Positions 60,458 to 64,000 of a stretch of 64,000 nucleotides of DNA are shown here, piece by piece (position 1 is the stretch's first letter; every line of letters begins with the position of its first letter). The position numbers and the translations under genes were made by a program. Under the pieces are notes generated by a model that was given only the letters and a program-made list of their open reading frames with translations, did no database searches and had not been told where the DNA came from. This DNA comes from an uncultured Alistipes sp. (lineage in GTDB: Bacteria > Bacteroidota > Bacteroidia > Bacteroidales > Rikenellaceae): positions 413,562-477,561 of the forward strand of contig NZ_CAJTXD010000001.1 of assembly GCF_910580175.1 (NCBI RefSeq), in the 5' to 3' direction.

Positions 60458-61993
60458 CTATTTCTTGGGGAACTTCACGACGATCGTGAAAGTCGACAAC
60501 GAGGTATTGGTGTTCCTCGTATAATCGACGATCTTGATCAATCCCACGCGTCCTCCGCCGGCCGACGACTTGGTGCCGGTCTTGAAGGCGATCACATTGC
60601 CGGCCTGCAAGCCGGTCAATTCGGTTGACGCCACCTGCTCGGCGATGACCTGCTCGGCGATCGTTGCAGCCGTGGCGTTCTCGAAGTCGATATCGTTGCG
60701 CAACTGATAGCGGGTCTGCACCTGCGGCAAGTCTTTCGACGTGCCCGAAGCGTAGGCATACTCGCTTGCCTTGTTGCCGCCGGGGAAATAGATGCGGACG
60801 TTGCCGTTCATGTCGTAGAACAGCCAGTCGGCATCGACGCTCGTGTCGGTCTTATTGGCCACGATCTCGGAGAGCGCCAACCCCTTCATGTATTTGAGCG
60901 AGAAGAACGAGTAGATGCCCGGACGCGAAGCGTTGCCGTCGGAATAGCCCTTGGCGCCCATCACTACGTTTTCGGCCAATTCCATGCCCACGAGCGCCTT
61001 GATGTCGACGCTCGTCGAGCGGCCCACGTTGTCGGTTACCACGGCGCGAACGCCCGAAACGTCATCCGTAAATTCGATCTCCTCGGCAAAGGCCAGGTTG
61101 TTGAGCTTGTCGGGATATTCTTTCGTCAGCACGGGTTCGGTCGCCACGGTCTTGCCTTTCTTGAGGAAGAGTTCGACCTTTACCACGCCGGCCATCGATT
61201 CGATCGTCAGCGGCACGGCCTTGCGCTCGTTGCGCTCGGCAACGATGGTCTCCGCCGCGGGCACCACCGTCGGCGGCGGCACGGTCTTGTACTTGACCGG
61301 CAGCGAGACGATGCGCACCTGGTCGTAGACGTCCACGGCCCGCACGCGGAAGCTGCGGTCGTTCTCGCCGTAGGCGATCAGCGCGTCGAATTCGTAGCGC
61401 GTCCACGGATCGGTGTCGCCGCCCGTGACGGCCCCGCCGTACTGGGTCTGGCCCTCGACCGAAACGCGGAACATCTCGATACGTTTGAGCGCCACCTCGC
61501 TGGTAACCGTAAACCGGGTGTTGGGCAGCTCGCCGCCTATGGTTTCGTCATACTCCCAGCTCTCGGGCGTGAAGACGATCATCGGGGGTTCGACCACATC
61601 GATGATCTCGATAGGCAGGACAGCCTCCGCACGGCGGCCCAGCAGGTCTTCGGCCGTTACCACGGCCTGCACGTAGTCGGACTTGTAGTTTATCGTCTCC
61701 GAGAGGCTGTAACTCTTGGGGTTGAAGAATTCCGTGACGGTCGTCACAGGCACCTGCTCGCCCTCGGACGTGAGGATCGTGAGCGCCACGCTCCGCAGTC
61801 CCGCTTCGGACTTTACCACCGCCACCACGGGCAGGTTGTCCACCATGTTGAGGTCGGCGACCAGCGTATCGTAAGGATAGGCCACCACGGGTTCCGACGA
61901 CGAAGGATCGAGACCGTCATCCTCCGAGCAAGCCGCCAGCGACACGGCTCCCAGGAGCCACGCCAGCAGGACGATGATTCTATTTTTGTTCAT
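60458..61993 (-). CDS. PUL surface lipoprotein of unknown fold
   Basis: The 511-residue product has a lipoprotein signal with LAAC (Cys22), a short acidic linker and a chain of beta-sandwich-like repeats to about 330, with a C-terminal domain (about 340-510) that may bind a ligand. It is in the SusE/F-like position after SusD, but no SusE motif was recognised. Glycan capture at the cell surface is likely from context. Confidence 0.65.
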   Translation of the reverse strand: MNKNRIIVLLAWLLGAVSLAACSEDDGLDPSSSEPVVAYPYDTLVADLNMVDNLPVVAVVKSEAGLRSVALTILTSEGEQVPVTTVTEFFNPKSYSLSETINYKSDYVQAVVTAEDLLGRRAEAVLPIEIIDVVEPPMIVFTPESWEYDETIGGELPNTRFTVTSEVALKRIEMFRVSVEGQTQYGGAVTGGDTDPWTRYEFDALIAYGENDRSFRVRAVDVYDQVRIVSLPVKYKTVPPPTVVPAAETIVAERNERKAVPLTIESMAGVVKVELFLKKGKTVATEPVLTKEYPDKLNNLAFAEEIEFTDDVSGVRAVVTDNVGRSTSVDIKALVGMELAENVVMGAKGYSDGNASRPGIYSFFSLKYMKGLALSEIVANKTDTSVDADWLFYDMNGNVRIYFPGGNKASEYAYASGTSKDLPQVQTRYQLRNDIDFENATAATIAEQVIAEQVASTELTGLQAGNVIAFKTGTKSSAGGGRVGLIKIVDYTRNTNTSLSTFTIVVKFPKK

Positions 61994-62019
61994 AACGTTC
62001 TTGTTTTAAGGTTCATCGG

Positions 62020-62625
62020 TTACTTTTTGTAGTAACAATAATTGTCGAATACATGCACCACGCCGTTGGTGGGCATGATGTTCGAGCTGACAGCCAGACG
62101 CATGGGCGAGCTGCCGTTGCTGCCCGTGTTGTTGACGACCACCTTGCCGGCATCGGCCATCCAGGGGTTCTTGCGCGTGAGCATCGTCATCAAGCCCTCT
62201 TCGCCGCGGCGGAGCGTCAGCACGAAGATCGGCTCCACGGGCAGATCGCCGTAGCTGCTGTACTCGCCGTCGATGATATGGTAGCGGATCAGGTTGCGCA
62301 CCTCCTCGACCGGGCACTCTTCGACGGTCGTGCAGCCCAGCGCGCCTACAAAGTTGTTCACGGCACCGTCGGTCAACACCAGAAACGTATAGGCGCGTTC
62401 GGTCTGCGTGTAGTAGGCTTTCATGTCGGCGTACTCCACGGCCGCCATGAACTTGGAGAAGATATCGCTGCGCGACTCCAGATACTCCCACGCCGTCATG
62501 TCGATATGGGGATCGAGCACCGAGGCGTCGTAGTCGGCATCGGTCTGCAACTTCATGTCGCTGCACCCCGCGATCGCGGCGACCGCCAGCAGCAGCAACA
62601 ATTTATGAATGATATGCTTAAACAT
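62020..62625 (-). CDS. Fasciclin-domain lipoprotein
   Basis: The 201-residue protein has a lipoprotein signal (IAGC, Cys21) and one fasciclin-like domain. RAYTFLVLTDGAVNNF, LIRYHIIDGEY and TNGVVHVFDN are the usual H1/H2 landmarks. Fasciclin domains mediate adhesion; in Bacteroidetes they occur as surface lipoproteins next to SusCD pairs. It lies between SusD and the larger lipoprotein, on the same strand. Confidence 0.85.
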   Translation of the reverse strand: MFKHIIHKLLLLLAVAAIAGCSDMKLQTDADYDASVLDPHIDMTAWEYLESRSDIFSKFMAAVEYADMKAYYTQTERAYTFLVLTDGAVNNFVGALGCTTVEECPVEEVRNLIRYHIIDGEYSSYGDLPVEPIFVLTLRRGEEGLMTMLTRKNPWMADAGKVVVNNTGSNGSSPMRLAVSSNIMPTNGVVHVFDNYCYYKK

Positions 62626-62643
62626 GATTGTTCGTTTTGGTGG

Positions 62644-63999
62644 TTATTCTTGAGTTTGCGTTGCATAGTAGGCATTCTGCGTCAGCGCCTTGTTCTGATC
62701 CAGGTGCGAGAAATGGATCGGGAAGAGTTCGTTGCCCTCCTCCGAGCAGCCGTTGATCGGCCCCATGACCGTTTTCCAGCGTCCCGTGCGCACCAGGTCG
62801 AACCAACGGCGGCCTTCGCCCGCCAGTTCGCGCTGACGCTCGTCGAGGATGAAGTCGACCAACTCGTCCTCCGTGGCGAACGACGAGGCCTCGGGCGTCT
62901 CCAGCCCGGCCCGCGTGCGGATCTGCTTCACGAGGTCGAGCGCCTCCTCCCACTTGCTCAGCCGGGCCAGCGCCTCGGCCTGCAAAAGCAGCATGTCGGA
63001 GTAGCGGTAGATCGGATAAGCCACCTGGCACGTCTTGTTGAGCGTCGATGAAATGTCGCCCGGGATGTACTTGCGCAACTCCCAACCCGCCTGGTACTCC
63101 TTGGTTACCAGCGGAAAACGGAGATCGTTGGCCTGGTCGAACTTGTTGCGCAGCGCCTCGGAGACGACCCCGGCACGATTGCCCGAACCGGTAAACCACT
63201 GGTACATGTAGCTGAAACCGTTGGTTCCCACCTCGTCCATGTTGAAGTGCACCACCAAGATGAATTCCTTGGTCGAGTAGTCGTCGTTCTCGGGCGTGTT
63301 GTCGCTGGCCTTGCCGTTCAGCTCCTCGGTAAACATCTTCTTCCACATGTCGATGCTCGGCTCGAAAGCCATGAACGAGGGATCGCCCTTCATCTTCTCG
63401 ATGGTCTGGTCGGCCAGGTTGTATTCGCCCAGCCACATGTAGGCGTCGGCCATGATCGCCCACGCTCCATAGACCGAGATGCGCTTGCGCTCCTTGTTCT
63501 TCGTGCGGTCGATGAGCGCTTCGGCTTTCTTGGCATCTTCGAGCACCACTTCGCGGAGAATGTACTCCTTGTCGGTGCGTTCGCGGTAGATGCTCTCGCT
63601 ATACTTCTCGTTAGGTTCGACAAACAACGGCACATCGCCCCACACGCGCACAGCATAAAAGTAGGCCAGCGCACGCATGGCATAGGCCTGCCCCAGCAGA
63701 TCGTTGCGTTCGGCCACCGAGGGCGTGTCGATGCCGGGGATGTACTTGATGCAGAGATTGGCCTGGTTGATGACCTTGTAGAGGTCGCTCCACCGCGTGC
63801 AGCGATGATCGGTCGTCAGCTGGTTGTCGATCACGCGCTGCTGATCGGCAGCCGACGAAGCGCCCGGCGCAAGGTTGTCCGAACGGAATTCGCCCCAGTA
63901 GAAATAGTTCTCGCGCATCGTCGTACGGAAAAATCCGTAGATCTGGTTTACCCCCGCCTTGGCATCGCGCGAGGTCTGCCACATGTTGTCGGCAGGCAC
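62644..63999 (-). CDS. SusD/RagB-family lipoprotein (N-terminus outside window)
   Basis: The frame is open to the window edge, and the apparent GTG start is probably an internal Val. The 451 visible residues show SusD character: TPR-like helices (LYKVINQANLCIKYIPG, LLGQAYAMRALAYFYAVRVW), then YRYSDMLLLQAEALAR and LDERQRELAGEGRRWFDLVR at the C-terminus. SusD lids capture glycans over the SusC channel. The SusC gene and the start of this gene should lie just beyond the right edge. Confidence 0.95.
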   Translation of the reverse strand: MPADNMWQTSRDAKAGVNQIYGFFRTTMRENYFYWGEFRSDNLAPGASSAADQQRVIDNQLTTDHRCTRWSDLYKVINQANLCIKYIPGIDTPSVAERNDLLGQAYAMRALAYFYAVRVWGDVPLFVEPNEKYSESIYRERTDKEYILREVVLEDAKKAEALIDRTKNKERKRISVYGAWAIMADAYMWLGEYNLADQTIEKMKGDPSFMAFEPSIDMWKKMFTEELNGKASDNTPENDDYSTKEFILVVHFNMDEVGTNGFSYMYQWFTGSGNRAGVVSEALRNKFDQANDLRFPLVTKEYQAGWELRKYIPGDISSTLNKTCQVAYPIYRYSDMLLLQAEALARLSKWEEALDLVKQIRTRAGLETPEASSFATEDELVDFILDERQRELAGEGRRWFDLVRTGRWKTVMGPINGCSEEGNELFPIHFSHLDQNKALTQNAYYATQTQE

Positions 64000-64000
64000 T

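Overview
The window looks like chromosomal DNA from a gut Bacteroidetes, most like the Alistipes/Rikenellaceae group. This is inferred from SusD-type nutrient genes, Bacteroidetes -7 boxes (TAnnTTTG), a CTnDOT-style tra operon and an ackA-ptb-buk fermentation cluster at fairly high GC. Nothing in the sequence proves the genus.

Left part (1-30.7 kb): most of an integrative conjugative element (ICE) of the Bacteroidetes tra type. From the left edge come the end of a peptide-exporter ABC gene and a small membrane partner, an RteC-like regulator, and a PDDEXK (DUF1016/YhcG) nuclease. The leftward mobilisation genes follow (MobA, relaxase MobB, VirD4-like coupling protein). A 650-base region that probably holds oriT separates them from a rightward tra operon of about 15 kb: ParA-like TraA, DUF3408, TraD, TraE to TraO and TraQ. 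A type V fimbria-like module (two large lipoproteins, a DUF3575 protein, a small lipoprotein) sits between traO and traQ. Small leftward ICE genes (23.0-25.0 kb) and a strongly structured non-coding block (25.1-25.2 kb) come next. The integrase and left end are outside the window; the right end is probably near 30.72 kb, where a CTnDOT-like core occurs.

Cargo (25.5-30.4 kb): an AT-rich island encodes a divergent Vsr-type nuclease and a tightly packed operon of four genes. These are a cytosine-5 DNA methyltransferase, a 706-residue protein with two GHKL ATPase modules and a histidine-kinase-like H-box, a stand-alone receiver-domain protein, and a small protein with a caspase/CHAT-like His/Cys signature. 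I read this as a candidate anti-phage or self-versus-nonself system in which a two-component-like relay controls a protease effector. It is the most interesting part of the window.

Chromosomal part (about 31-64 kb): rpmI-rplT (without infC next to it); an MBL-fold hydrolase; a metal-related set (HMA protein, TonB-dependent receptor, Cys/His-rich periplasmic protein); recQ, a DEDDy exonuclease and an RlmI-like methyltransferase; a DUF349-pyrG-yidC operon; an orphan OmpR-type response regulator; and ackA-ptb-buk for acetate and butyrate formation. From 51.1 kb to the right edge a leftward polysaccharide utilisation locus carries SusD (partial), a fasciclin lipoprotein, a large lipoprotein, a GH99/71-like protein, GH31, GH2, an SGNH/sialate-O-acetylesterase-like esterase and an agarase-like hydrolase. 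The SusC partner would lie beyond the right edge. No tRNA, rRNA, insertion sequence or CRISPR array was recognised.
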